In this document: in pieces, positions 44,618-51,947 of the stretch | Numbering within the stretch: the stretch's first letter is position 1 | Layout of the letters: the number at the start of each line of letters is the position of its first letter | Assembly (NCBI GenBank): GCA_902725215.1 | Contig: CACUVI010000012.1 | Span: 256,501 to 320,500 of the forward strand | Direction: 5' to 3' | Origin: Rhodospirillaceae bacterium LM-1 | GTDB lineage: Bacteria; Pseudomonadota; Alphaproteobacteria; Rhodospirillales; WMHbin7 | DNA: 64,000 nt | The notes under the pieces: model-generated | Seen by the model: only the letters and a program-made list of their open reading frames with translations | The model's database searches: none | What the model was told of the DNA's origin: nothing | Position numbers and translations under genes: made by a program

Positions 44618-45259
44618 TTGACCGCCGAGACATCCGCCAAACGCAAGAACGACGCCGCCACCTTGATCAAGCCTTCGCGCGAGGAGGCAGAGGCCGCGGT
44701 GCGCACCCTGATCCGTTGGGCGGGCGACGATCCCGTCCGCGAAGGGTTGAAGGGCACGCCCGACCGCGTGGTGCGCGCCTACGAGGAATTTTATTCCGGC
44801 TACGAGGCCGACCCGGTGGACATCCTCAGCCGCACTTTCGAGGAAACCGACGGCTATGACGAAATGGTGGTGCTGCGCGACATCCGCCTGGAATCCAATT
44901 GCGAACATCATATGGTGCCCATCCTGGGCAAGGCGCATGTCGCCTATCTGCCCAACAAGCGCGTGGTGGGCATTTCCAAGCTGGCCCGCGTGGTCGAAAT
45001 CTATTCCCGGCGCTTGCAGATCCAAGAAAAGCTGACCAGCCAGATCGCCAACTGCATCAATGACGTGCTGCACCCCAAGGGGGTGGCGGTGGTGATCGAG
45101 GCGGCGCATCAGTGCATGACCACTAGGGGCGTGCGCAAGCCGGGCGTGACCATGGTGACCAGCCGCATGCTGGGAGCCTTCCGCGACGATCAGTCCACAA
45201 GGCGAGAATTCCTGGCCATGATCGGCAACACGGCGCATGGCAGCCTGAGCAACGCTTGA
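44618..45259 (+). CDS. folE: GTP cyclohydrolase I
   Basis: 213 residues from a TTG at 44618 chosen for its GGGAGC ribosome-binding site; a longer frame opens at 44564. Family core: [15 protein letters not shown] (Zn-binding Cys and His), [18 protein letters not shown] and C-M-T-T-R-G-V (second Zn Cys). First step of folate/tetrahydrobiopterin synthesis. Its stop overlaps the first half-site of the downstream toxin-antitoxin operator. Confidence 0.95.
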   Translation: MTAETSAKRKNDAATLIKPSREEAEAAVRTLIRWAGDDPVREGLKGTPDRVVRAYEEFYSGYEADPVDILSRTFEETDGYDEMVVLRDIRLESNCEHHMVPILGKAHVAYLPNKRVVGISKLARVVEIYSRRLQIQEKLTSQIANCINDVLHPKGVAVVIEAAHQCMTTRGVRKPGVTMVTSRMLGAFRDDQSTRREFLAMIGNTAHGSLSNA

Positions 45260-45311
45260 CCAATCTTGACCAAATGCCGCTTTTGCCTCATTATTGACCA
45301 ATCTTGGTCAA
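45256..45311. promoter_or_regulatory. Operator of the Phd-VapC module (four TTGACCAA half-sites)
   Basis: TTGACCAA occurs at 45256-45263 and 45266-45273 as a direct pair with 2-nt spacing, and again at 45294-45301 followed by its inverted partner TTGGTCAA at 45304-45311, a perfect 8+2+8 palindrome. The second pair lies 12 nt before the antitoxin ATG. This is the arrangement expected for autoregulation by a Phd-VapC complex. Confidence 0.75.
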
Positions 45312-45323
45312 GGAGCATTAGCC

Positions 45324-45569
45324 ATGTCCACCGCCATCAATCTGTACGAGGCGAAGACGCAGTTATCAAGTCTGGTCGAGCGCGCGGCGAAGGGCGAAGA
45401 GATCGTTATCGCCAAGGCAGGTCGCCCGCTGGCCCGGCTGGTCGGATTGCAGTCGCGCAAAACGCCGCGCAAGCCGGGGCTGCTTAAGGGCCAAATCCGC
45501 ATCGATTCCGATTTCGACGCGCCGTTGCCGGAAAGCGTCGCCAAAGCCTTTCGCGGGGAAAGCGCTTGA
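45324..45569 (+). CDS. Phd/YefM-family antitoxin
   Basis: 81 residues from M-S-T-A-I-N-L-Y-E-A-K-T-Q-L-S (AAGGAG ribosome-binding site). The Phd core K-T-Q-L-S-S-L-V-E-R-A-A-K-G-E-E-I-V-I-A-K-A-G-R-P is complete and is followed by a flexible, basic/acidic C-terminal tail that would neutralise the toxin. It overlaps the toxin gene by 4 nt. Confidence 0.9.
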   Translation: MSTAINLYEAKTQLSSLVERAAKGEEIVIAKAGRPLARLVGLQSRKTPRKPGLLKGQIRIDSDFDAPLPESVAKAFRGESA

Positions 45570-45955
45570 GGCTGCTTCTCGACACGCATGTTCTGATCTG
45601 GTGGCTGAACGACGACGAGCAGCTTTCGTCAGAGGCCAGAAAGGCGATCGCCGATCCCGGTTCTGAAGTTTTCGTCAGTTCGGCCAGCGTGTGGGAAATT
45701 GCCATCAAACAGGCCCTGGGCAAGCTGGAATTTCCGGTTGCCCGGATAAGCGGAATTATTGAGGAAGCTGGTTTTGCTCCGCTGGGGATTGAGGTTGCGC
45801 ACGCCATTCTGGCCGGATCATTGCCGCGCCACCACGACGACCCCTTCGACCGCATGTTGATCGCTCAGGCCAAAACCGAGGGCATGGCTATCGTTACGGC
45901 GGACGCAATGTTCGAACGTTACGGCGTTCCAGCCCTTGCGGCTCGCAACGCTTGA
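45566..45955 (+). CDS. VapC-type PIN-domain ribonuclease toxin
   Basis: 129 residues with a TTG start that overlaps the antitoxin stop (TTGA). PIN-domain acidic residues: L-L-D-T-H-V-L-I-W-W (D6), A-S-V-W-E-I-A-I-K (E43), P-F-D-R-M-L-I-A-Q (D) and V-T-A-D-A-M-F (D). Likely cleaves tRNA or rRNA when freed from its antitoxin. Confidence 0.92.
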   Translation: MRLLLDTHVLIWWLNDDEQLSSEARKAIADPGSEVFVSSASVWEIAIKQALGKLEFPVARISGIIEEAGFAPLGIEVAHAILAGSLPRHHDDPFDRMLIAQAKTEGMAIVTADAMFERYGVPALAARNA

Positions 45956-46012
45956 TGCTGGGCCGCTTTGGCGCTATGCCAGGGCCTGACGAATTTAGCG
46001 CAGGGTGATGCC

Positions 46013-46510
46013 GTGAAATTTTCCAGGAAAATGGCCATTCTGGCGGCTTTGGCCGTTCTGGCCATGGGAGCCGTCTGGTACTTCACCAGAAGCAATGAGG
46101 AAACCGTTGCAGTGGATGCCTGTGCCGCAGAAGGCTGGATCCATCTGCCTGACCGGTTGATCGATGGCGCCGTGCAGACGGTGGCGCGTTCCGACTATAC
46201 GGTTCTGCGCGGCAAGTTGCAGAAACTGGCCTGGGAACGGCTGGCCCAGGCCTCATATTACCGGCTGACCGACGAGGAAGCGCTGTCAGCCAAAATCGAC
46301 TCCCGCGAAGCCGGGCAGCCCTATTTCATGCGCGCCGTCACCTTCAATCCCGAAAAGAACGACGTTTTGGTGGGACGGCTTGGGCAGGATTACTTTGTTT
46401 CGCATGTCGGGTTGGGGGCTGCCGGAGCGGCCAAGAAGTGCTGGCCGATCCTGATCTTTCTGAAGGAAGCGCCGACCAACGTCTATGTTCACGCCAAGGC
46501 GGAAGGTTAA
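46013..46510 (+). CDS. Hypothetical membrane-anchored protein
   Basis: 165 residues from a GTG at 46013; the frame opens earlier at 45968 and another ATG lies at 46031. One N-terminal helix ([18 protein letters not shown]) is followed by a ~130-residue probably periplasmic domain with two Cys (D-A-C-A-A-E-G-W and K-K-C-W-P-I). No family recognised. It converges on the next gene with a 4-nt overlap. Confidence 0.6.
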   Translation: MKFSRKMAILAALAVLAMGAVWYFTRSNEETVAVDACAAEGWIHLPDRLIDGAVQTVARSDYTVLRGKLQKLAWERLAQASYYRLTDEEALSAKIDSREAGQPYFMRAVTFNPEKNDVLVGRLGQDYFVSHVGLGAAGAAKKCWPILIFLKEAPTNVYVHAKAEG

Positions 46511-47091
46511 AACCCGCCGCCAGCGGCCAGTGTGTGGCTCATGCTTTCGATGGCGAAAGACAGCAGCAGGTCCAGCGCGATCAGGAAGCCCGTCTGCCAG
46601 GGGCTGGCCTGCAAGACCAGACGGGCCAGCCGCCATTCGTAGCCGATGATCATAACCAAGGTCATCAGGCTCAGCGTTCCCCCCAGCGCATTGGCAAACG
46701 AGGGTGAATTGATCAGCAAGGTGACGGGGATGGTGACGGCCAGGATGATGACGCTGGCCCAGTTGTACACCGTGATGTAGCGCGCCCAAAGATGCAGGCG
46801 CCCGATCTGGCGCGATACGCCAAATGCCACCAGCGGGAAAGCGGCCCAACCCATGACGTATGAGATCAGCTCCACCACCAGATAGCGCAGCCCGTCCATG
46901 TTTTCCATGGCGTCCAGCTTGAAGGAGATCAGCGCCAGCATGCCGGGCAGGGCGACGAGGGCGGCGAAGAACGAGCGTTTGCATTCGGCAAAGCTGCCCG
47001 AAACCAGCAGAGCGCCCTTGGGGTCGCCTTTGGCGGTCAGCCAGGCGGCCATCAGGCCGCGTCCGAATTCCGCCTTGGTTTGGGGGTTCAT
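46507..47091 (-). CDS. Polytopic membrane protein of unknown function downstream of dapE
   Basis: 194 residues with about five hydrophobic helices, of the general Yip1-like/unknown type. It overlaps dapE by 4 nt (ATGA), so it is the third gene of a dapD-dapE operon. Function unknown; membrane location is clear from composition. Confidence 0.6.
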   Translation of the reverse strand: MNPQTKAEFGRGLMAAWLTAKGDPKGALLVSGSFAECKRSFFAALVALPGMLALISFKLDAMENMDGLRYLVVELISYVMGWAAFPLVAFGVSRQIGRLHLWARYITVYNWASVIILAVTIPVTLLINSPSFANALGGTLSLMTLVMIIGYEWRLARLVLQASPWQTGFLIALDLLLSFAIESMSHTLAAGGGF

Positions 47092-48215
47092 GACATCAAC
47101 ACCCGTTCCAGCACGCGCCGATAAATCCGGGTCAGATTTTCCAAGTCTTCAAGCGGCACGCGCTCGTCGGATTTGTGCATGCTGGCCCCGCCCAGGCCGA
47201 ACTCGATCACCGGGCAATGGCGGGTGATGAATCTGGCGTCCGACGTGCCGCCCGATGTCGAGCGCTCGGGATTTTTGCCGGTAACGTCCTTGATGGCGTC
47301 GCACACCGCATCGACGAACGGACCCTGAGGGGTGAGGAATGATTCGCCCGACACTTCGACATCCAGCTTCCAATCCGCGTCGCCGCCAGCCTCGGCGATG
47401 GTTTTGCGCAGCCAAGCGTCAAGCGAAGCGGAACTGTGCAGATCGTTGAAGCGGATGTTGAAACCCGCCTTGGCCTGCGCGGGAATGACGTTGGTGGCCG
47501 CGTTGCCGGTGTCGATGGTGGTCAGCGTGAAGGTCGAGGGTTCGAATTGCGCCGATCCCTGGTCCAAGGGCTTGGCGGTCAGGGCCGTCAAAATCCGCAG
47601 CAACCTAGGCAGGGGATTGTCGGCCAGATGCGGATAGGCGGCATGGCCTTGAATGCCGTTCACGGTCAAACGGCCATTCAAGCTGCCGCGCCGTCCCACC
47701 TTCACGGCGTCGCCGATGCTTTTGGGGTTGGTGGGTTCGCCGACCAAACAGCAATCCGGCGTCTCGCCCTTTGCCTTCATCCAGTCCAGCACTTTGACCG
47801 TGCCGTGGGTGGCGATCCCTTCCTCGTCGCCGGTGATCAAGAGGCTGATCGAGCCGGGATGTTTGTCGCCCAGTCGCGCCACGGCGGCCACGAAACTGGC
47901 GATGGCGCCCTTCATATCCACAGCACCGCGCCCGAACAGAACGCCGTCCACCAGTTGGGCCTCGAAAGGATCGACGCTCCAGCCCTGGCCCGGCGGCACC
48001 ACGTCGGTATGTCCCGCAAAGCAGAAATGCGGGCTGGCATTTCCGCGGCGCGCATACAGATTGCGCACCTCGCCGAAGGGCAGATCGTGGCATGTAAAGC
48101 CCAGGCTGGTCAGCGCCCGCTTCAGCACCTCCAGGCAGCCATCGTCCTGGGGCGTGATGCTGCGCCTTTGGATCAGATCGCGGGCCAGGCCCAGGGGGGC
48201 TGAAAGGTCGGTCAA
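47088..48215 (-). CDS. dapE: Succinyl-diaminopimelate desuccinylase
   Basis: 375 residues of the M20 peptidase family: [11 protein letters not shown] (metal His and Asp), [18 protein letters not shown] (catalytic Glu pair) and G-G-T-S-D-A-R-F with dapE-type C-terminus [14 protein letters not shown]. Releases LL-diaminopimelate in lysine and peptidoglycan synthesis. Overlaps dapD by 4 nt. Confidence 0.95.
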   Translation of the reverse strand: MTDLSAPLGLARDLIQRRSITPQDDGCLEVLKRALTSLGFTCHDLPFGEVRNLYARRGNASPHFCFAGHTDVVPPGQGWSVDPFEAQLVDGVLFGRGAVDMKGAIASFVAAVARLGDKHPGSISLLITGDEEGIATHGTVKVLDWMKAKGETPDCCLVGEPTNPKSIGDAVKVGRRGSLNGRLTVNGIQGHAAYPHLADNPLPRLLRILTALTAKPLDQGSAQFEPSTFTLTTIDTGNAATNVIPAQAKAGFNIRFNDLHSSASLDAWLRKTIAEAGGDADWKLDVEVSGESFLTPQGPFVDAVCDAIKDVTGKNPERSTSGGTSDARFITRHCPVIEFGLGGASMHKSDERVPLEDLENLTRIYRRVLERVLMS

Positions 48216-49054
48216 TCGCGCAACAGCTCGTTGATGGAGACTTTGGAGCGGGTCTTTTCATCGACGCGCTTGACGATGACCGCGCAGTACAGGCTGGGGC
48301 CAGGGGCACCGTCGGGCAGGGTTTTGCCGGGAAGGGCGCCCGGCACCACCACCGAATAGGCGGGGACCCGGCCCATGAACACTTCGCCGGTGGCGCGGTC
48401 GATGATGCGGGTGGAAGCGCCCAGATAGACGCCCATGCTGAGCACGGCCCCTTCTTCCACGATGACGCCCTCGGCCACTTCCGCCCGGGCGCCGATGAAG
48501 CAATTATCCTCGATGATCACCGGTCCCGCCTGCAAGGGTTCCAGAACGCCCCCGATGCCGGCCCCGCCCGACAGATGCACGTTCTTGCCGATCTGGGCAC
48601 AGGACCCCACGGTGGCCCAGGTATCGACCATGGTGTTCGTATCGACCCTGGCCCCCAGGTTGACGAAGCTGGGCATCAGAACCACGCCAGGCGCGATATA
48701 GGCCGAACGGCGCACGATGGAGCCGGGCACCGCCCTGAAACCGGCCTGCTTGAAACGGGCCTTGTCCCAGCCTTCGAACTTGCTGGGCACTTTGTCGTAC
48801 CAAGTGGCGCCGCCCGGAGCGCCCGGGATCGGCTCGATGTCGTTCAGGCGAAAGGACAGCAGAACCGCCTTCTTCACCCATTGATGGACGATCCAGGTCC
48901 CGTCCTTCTTTTCCGCCACCCGCAGCAGCCCCGCATCGAGGCCCTCAAGCGCTGCGTTGACGCAATCGCGCATTGGGCCGGTGGTGGCGATGGTGAGGGT
49001 GTCGCGCGCTTCCCAGGCGTTTTCGATGTCGGCGGCAAGCCGGGCGGTATCCAT
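48212..49054 (-). CDS. dapD: Tetrahydrodipicolinate N-succinyltransferase
   Basis: 280 residues. Left-handed beta-helix enzyme: [18 protein letters not shown] and then [13 protein letters not shown], then G-G-V-L-E-P and A-R-A-E-V-A-E-G. Transfers succinyl from succinyl-CoA to tetrahydrodipicolinate; the succinylase branch of DAP synthesis, with dapE directly downstream. Confidence 0.96.
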   Translation of the reverse strand: MDTARLAADIENAWEARDTLTIATTGPMRDCVNAALEGLDAGLLRVAEKKDGTWIVHQWVKKAVLLSFRLNDIEPIPGAPGGATWYDKVPSKFEGWDKARFKQAGFRAVPGSIVRRSAYIAPGVVLMPSFVNLGARVDTNTMVDTWATVGSCAQIGKNVHLSGGAGIGGVLEPLQAGPVIIEDNCFIGARAEVAEGVIVEEGAVLSMGVYLGASTRIIDRATGEVFMGRVPAYSVVVPGALPGKTLPDGAPGPSLYCAVIVKRVDEKTRSKVSINELLRD

Positions 49055-49255
49055 GGCGGGTCCTTGTTTTTTCTATGGTTGGCGAACTGGGGGCCAAGAT
49101 AGCCCCTGAAAGCCGCCTGTCAACCGCTTGGGGCGGGAAATCGAGGGGATAAATGGCGCAAGCCGCCGGGGGAGCCGGGCGAAAACGGCAGGGAAATCGC
49201 CCCGCCTGCCCCCTTGCCCAATGGGGCCGAACCCCCTATTCTCCCGGGCCATCCT

Positions 49256-49329
49256 GCGGGTGTAGCTCAATGGTAGAGCAGAAGCTTCCCAAGCTTACGA
49301 CGAGGGTTCGATTCCCTTCACCCGCTCCA
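49256..49329 (+). tRNA. tRNA-Gly (anticodon CCC)
   Basis: 74 nt with encoded CCA: acceptor GCGGGTG / CACCCGC, D-arm GCTC…GAGC, anticodon loop T-T-C-C-C-A-A (CCC, reads GGG), T-arm CGAGG-GTTCGATTC-CCTTC-type. Its 3' half is duplicated 2.5 kb downstream, marking it as the integration site of the islet. Confidence 0.95.
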
Positions 49330-49338
49330 ATAATCCCT
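49288..49338 (+). repeat. attL: 3' half of tRNA-Gly, left end of the islet
   Basis: 51 bp from the anticodon loop (CCCAAGCTTACG…) through the T-arm, CCA and nine bases beyond. It is identical to 51862-51912. One copy keeps the tRNA functional, as is usual for tRNA-targeted integration. Confidence 0.9.
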
Positions 49339-49739
49339 CAGGCGATTTCCTTTAAAAGATCAGGATGTTTGTCGAGCAGCCTAAACAGGTTGACGACCGC
49401 AGGCAGGGGCATGGCCTCCCCCCGCTCGTAGCGCGAAAAGGCGTTGTGACCGCCGCCGGTGATGCGGGCGGCCTTGGCCTGGCTGAGGCCCAGGCGCTTT
49501 CTGATGCGGCGAATCTCGGCACTCATCGCCTCGCGTTCGTCCAGCACAAGCTTGTCTCCGGCAGCCGCGTATTTCTTCGCGCTCTTGGCGTCGAAATAGA
49601 CCTCGCCGCAGGCCGTGCAGCGCTTGCCCGAAAGCCCGGCCACGCGCACGGTTTGTCCGCCATGTTCGATCTCGAAGGTCTCATTCGAGAAGGGTGCCAG
49701 TTGATCCGCGCCGCAGCTTCCACACAGTTTCGTTTTCAT
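49338..49739 (-). CDS. mqsA: MqsA-family antitoxin
   Basis: 133 residues. N-terminal zinc domain with C-G-S-C-G and C-T-A-C-G-E-V-Y-F; C-terminal XRE-type helix-turn-helix G-L-S-Q-A-K-A-A-R-I-T-G-G-G-H-N-A-F and S-R-Y-E-R-G-E. Binds MqsR and represses its own operon. Its stop codon touches the last base of attL, so the gene was carried to the very edge of the islet. Confidence 0.93.
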   Translation of the reverse strand: MKTKLCGSCGADQLAPFSNETFEIEHGGQTVRVAGLSGKRCTACGEVYFDAKSAKKYAAAGDKLVLDEREAMSAEIRRIRKRLGLSQAKAARITGGGHNAFSRYERGEAMPLPAVVNLFRLLDKHPDLLKEIA

Positions 49740-49740
49740 G

Positions 49741-50043
49741 TCACTTTTCCTTGAACTGAATCACCGGGCGATCCGCGACCAAGGTGATTTTGATGTAGGC
49801 CGTTTTGCCCGAGGGGGTCTTTGCGTGGTAAACATCCTGCCAGACGGCGGAACTGGCATGTGTGGTCATCGACTTGTAGAAACAAGCGTGAGACAGCGCG
49901 AAGACGACGTGGAGCATTTCACCCGTGGTGAGACGCATGGCCCGCCCACCATCAAGCGCCGTCTTGGTGAAGGCCGCGACACCCAGCGCCTTCACCTTGG
50001 CCAGGACCTCGGCCAGCGGGTAATGCGGCTTCCTTTTATCCAT
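49741..50043 (-). CDS. mqsR: MqsR-family mRNA interferase toxin
   Basis: 100 residues. RelE-like fold signature P-H-Y-P-L-A-E-V, F-T-K-T-A-L and F-Y-K-S-M-T-T-H, V-W-Q-D-V-Y-H, Y-I-K-I-T-L. Cleaves mRNA at GCU/GCA-type sites in known members. The toxin gene comes first and mqsA follows after 1 nt, the normal order for this family. A palindromic operator lies just upstream. Confidence 0.93.
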   Translation of the reverse strand: MDKRKPHYPLAEVLAKVKALGVAAFTKTALDGGRAMRLTTGEMLHVVFALSHACFYKSMTTHASSAVWQDVYHAKTPSGKTAYIKITLVADRPVIQFKEK

Positions 50044-50051
50044 AATGGATA

Positions 50052-50068
50052 TTACCCTTAAAGGGTAA
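50052..50068. promoter_or_regulatory. Palindromic operator upstream of mqsR
   Basis: TTACCCTT-A-AAGGGTAA, a perfect 8+1+8 palindrome ending 8 nt before the mqsR start, in the position of the MqsA-binding site of known mqsRA operons. Confidence 0.6.
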
Positions 50069-50091
50069 CTAGGTCAAGGCAAGTTGGGTTT

Positions 50092-50120
50092 TGGTGAAAT
50101 GGGACTCTGACACCAATTTC
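50092..50120. repeat. REP-like palindrome at the truncation point of the second TIR gene
   Basis: GAAATGGGACTCTGACACCAATTTC is an imperfect palindrome whose CTCTGACACCA core recurs on the minus strand near 9850. It coincides with the position where the downstream TIR gene is cut off, so a recombination at such a repeat may have caused the truncation. Confidence 0.4.
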
Positions 50121-50217
50121 AAAAATATGAACTAAGGCCATTAAGTCGCAAACGATCAGCAATGCCTTGGGCTAAGACAGAGTCTTCTTGCTTATGTGAA
50201 ATAAAAACTTTAGCCAT
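50119..50217 (-). pseudogene. Truncated TIR-domain protein (32 residues), third gene of the TIR-caspase operon
   Basis: M-A-K-V-F-I-S-H-K-Q-E-D-S-V-L-A-Q-G and then I-A-D-R-L-R-L-N-G-L-S-S-Y-F followed by TGA. K-V-F-I-S-H-K-x-E-D is the first beta-strand and box 1 of canonical TIR proteins such as ThsB. It starts 23 nt after the caspase gene behind a perfect AGGAG site, so it was a genuine gene. The remainder (C-terminal ~80% including the catalytic Glu) is missing. Confidence 0.65.
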
Positions 50218-50240
50218 GTTCGCTCCTATGATGACGAATC

Positions 50241-51194
50241 TTAAATCCTATTTTTTTCGACAAGCCTGCGGTAGTGTTCTCCAAGAACGGTGAGCTTGCA
50301 TGTCTTGCTTTCCATTGCCGCGAAGTACATATGCGTTGCTCCAACCGGCACAACCAAGTTAACTCGGTTAAATTTTTGAAGAATCGCAAAAATTTCCGTT
50401 TTAACTGGGTCTGGCTGCCCACTTTCAGGTTCATAAGCAGGATCTAGCTGAATTTCGTGCCCAGAGGCAGGGAACAAGGTCGTTAAACGATGCAACTCAG
50501 CTAGGCTGATTGGAGGCTGAACTTTTCTGAGAGATACAAAAGACGACACATTTGTTTTGAAAAGTGGGCGCTGCTCCCAGGGTCCAAGTGATTGGTCAAT
50601 GTGCGCGTAGACACTACCTGGGGTAACATCACCAACTAGATTCCCTGCGGGACCCGATAAGGCATCAACAAATAGCGATGTAAAAACACCCGAACCATTT
50701 ACCTCACTCGCGTACTGTGACTCTGTCGAAGCCGTCATAACTGTCGTGCCTTCAGACAGTTCTGCATAACTTGACACCCCCCTTCTGCTGCCAGCCACAC
50801 CAGAATGACAACTGTCTAGAACAAGTATTTTATTTTTTGCTGGGGAGGAGTTAATATAGGTCATAATGTCAGATAAAGGTATTCCATCGTCGCCGCTACT
50901 ACAGTCGCTAGTTATTAAGTATCCTCCAGTTGCCTCGATATGGCCGTGCCCGGCAAAATAAAATAAAGCAATATCAACTTGGCTCTCAAATACTTCTTTG
51001 ATATTGTTACGTAGTTCTGTTTTTGATAGGGAATCTTGTTGGCCGGTGGAGACGAGCAATTTTGTTCCGAAATTAACGCTTCCGTCACTATGGCGCTCTA
51101 AAACGCTCTTTACGGAATGTGCATCGTTAACACACCCAAAAAGGTTTGAAATATTATTATAGTAATCAATTCCAACGACAAGGGCTTTTCTCAT
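50241..51194 (-). CDS. Caspase-like (peptidase C14/metacaspase) protease
   Basis: 317 residues. The caspase p20 fold has the dyad His83 (Y-F-A-G-H-G-H-I-E) and Cys129 (V-L-D-S-C-H-S-G), with G-I-D-Y-Y-N-N and [12 protein letters not shown] at the N-terminus. After the protease domain (~1-215) a C-terminal ~95-residue domain (from [10 protein letters not shown] to the end) has [18 protein letters not shown], a region that recurs at the C-termini of bacterial caspase effectors and would be the signal-sensing part. It lies 2 nt after the TIR gene. In TIR-caspase (type IV Thoeris) systems the protease is activated by a TIR-made nucleotide and degrades host proteins. Confidence 0.87.
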   Translation of the reverse strand: MRKALVVGIDYYNNISNLFGCVNDAHSVKSVLERHSDGSVNFGTKLLVSTGQQDSLSKTELRNNIKEVFESQVDIALFYFAGHGHIEATGGYLITSDCSSGDDGIPLSDIMTYINSSPAKNKILVLDSCHSGVAGSRRGVSSYAELSEGTTVMTASTESQYASEVNGSGVFTSLFVDALSGPAGNLVGDVTPGSVYAHIDQSLGPWEQRPLFKTNVSSFVSLRKVQPPISLAELHRLTTLFPASGHEIQLDPAYEPESGQPDPVKTEIFAILQKFNRVNLVVPVGATHMYFAAMESKTCKLTVLGEHYRRLVEKNRI

Positions 51195-51196
51195 TT

Positions 51197-51631
51197 TTAG
51201 TTTCCTCTGTATAAATTCCAGATTCCTGAAATTACTGTTTCAGAATTCCACCCGACAGTTTTTGTGGCAGCGTTCTTAACAACAGAAGACGCTCTTTCTT
51301 GTCCCCAAGGATTAACGGCCAAAATTGGCTTGCTATAACTACCTGCGCTCTCAATTTCCTTTTTTATCCACTTGCTATAGCTTGCATACATGCCTTGAGG
51401 AATAACAATTACGTGACTCCTCGCAATTTTAGAATATATGGCTTCTTTTAAAGAACTTTCATTTGGAGCGTTATGAATAGGATCGTTTTTGGGAACTGAG
51501 AAATCCAGAAAATTCAAAGAGGCCTGACCGACTCTCCAGTTCGTATTAAAAATCCAGTCTGCTAGGGTATCGTAATGGCCGGAGTACCCCCAAGAATGGC
51601 TAATGAACACGTGAATTTGATGCACACTCAT
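51197..51631 (-). CDS. TIR-like (MTH538/DUF1863, ThsB-type) protein
   Basis: 144 residues. [14 protein letters not shown] is the box-1 strand, and the [11 protein letters not shown] block contains the probable catalytic Glu92 (W-x3-E) followed by [11 protein letters not shown]. This matches the TIR-like domain of Thoeris ThsB proteins, which cleave NAD+ into cyclic ADP-ribose-type signals after phage sensing. First gene of the operon with the caspase gene. AT-rich; promoter presumably in 51632-51861. Confidence 0.85.
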   Translation of the reverse strand: MSVHQIHVFISHSWGYSGHYDTLADWIFNTNWRVGQASLNFLDFSVPKNDPIHNAPNESSLKEAIYSKIARSHVIVIPQGMYASYSKWIKKEIESAGSYSKPILAVNPWGQERASSVVKNAATKTVGWNSETVISGIWNLYRGN

Positions 51632-51861
51632 TCTCTATACTCCCAGCCAATGCGATGAAGGGCAGGTGAATGGTAGCATGCAAATTGGCTATGTCTAGGT
51701 ATTGTATGTTGAAAATTAGTTAATGCGTCTTGTGATTGTAGTTGGCGTGGCAGTTTCGGTTTGTTTATGGTGCTATTGCTTACATTGAGGCTTACATGTG
51801 TGCCTTGCTAATTGGTAACAATATGGAAATAAATAATAAAATACCGTATTGCCCAAGCTCC

Positions 51862-51912
51862 CCCAAGCTTACGACGAGGGTTCGATTCCCTTCACCCGCT
51901 CCAATAATCCCT
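51862..51912 (+). repeat. attR: duplicated tRNA-Gly 3' end, right end of the islet
   Basis: Perfect 51-bp copy of 49288-49338 without the 5' half of the tRNA. It is preceded by an AT-rich stretch and followed within 36 nt by the stop of the leftward haem-motif kinase. Confidence 0.92.
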
Positions 51913-51947
51913 GTGTCCGATCCGAAGACATAGGTTCACGCGCCGCG

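Larger units (their letters stand above)
49288..51912. mobile_element. tRNA-Gly-integrated islet with MqsRA and a TIR-caspase operon
   Basis: About 2.57 kb between two perfect 51-bp copies of the tRNA-Gly 3' end. Contents, all on the minus strand: TIR-like protein, caspase-like protease, truncated TIR, MqsR, MqsA. The TIR/caspase part (50119-51631) and the flank to 51861 are clearly richer in A+T than the surrounding genes. No integrase or excisionase gene fits in the interval, so it was mobilised in trans or has lost its integrase. The islet separates tRNA-Gly from the sensor kinase whose stop lies 36 nt past the right repeat. Confidence 0.85.

Noticed and set aside
50052-50068. Palindrome considered as a terminator
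   Set aside because: It lies directly upstream of mqsR and has no U-run, so an operator role fits better.
51742-51933. 63-codon + strand ORF at the right islet end
   Set aside because: Its C-terminal half is only translation of the duplicated tRNA-Gly 3' end; the N-terminal half has no similarity.
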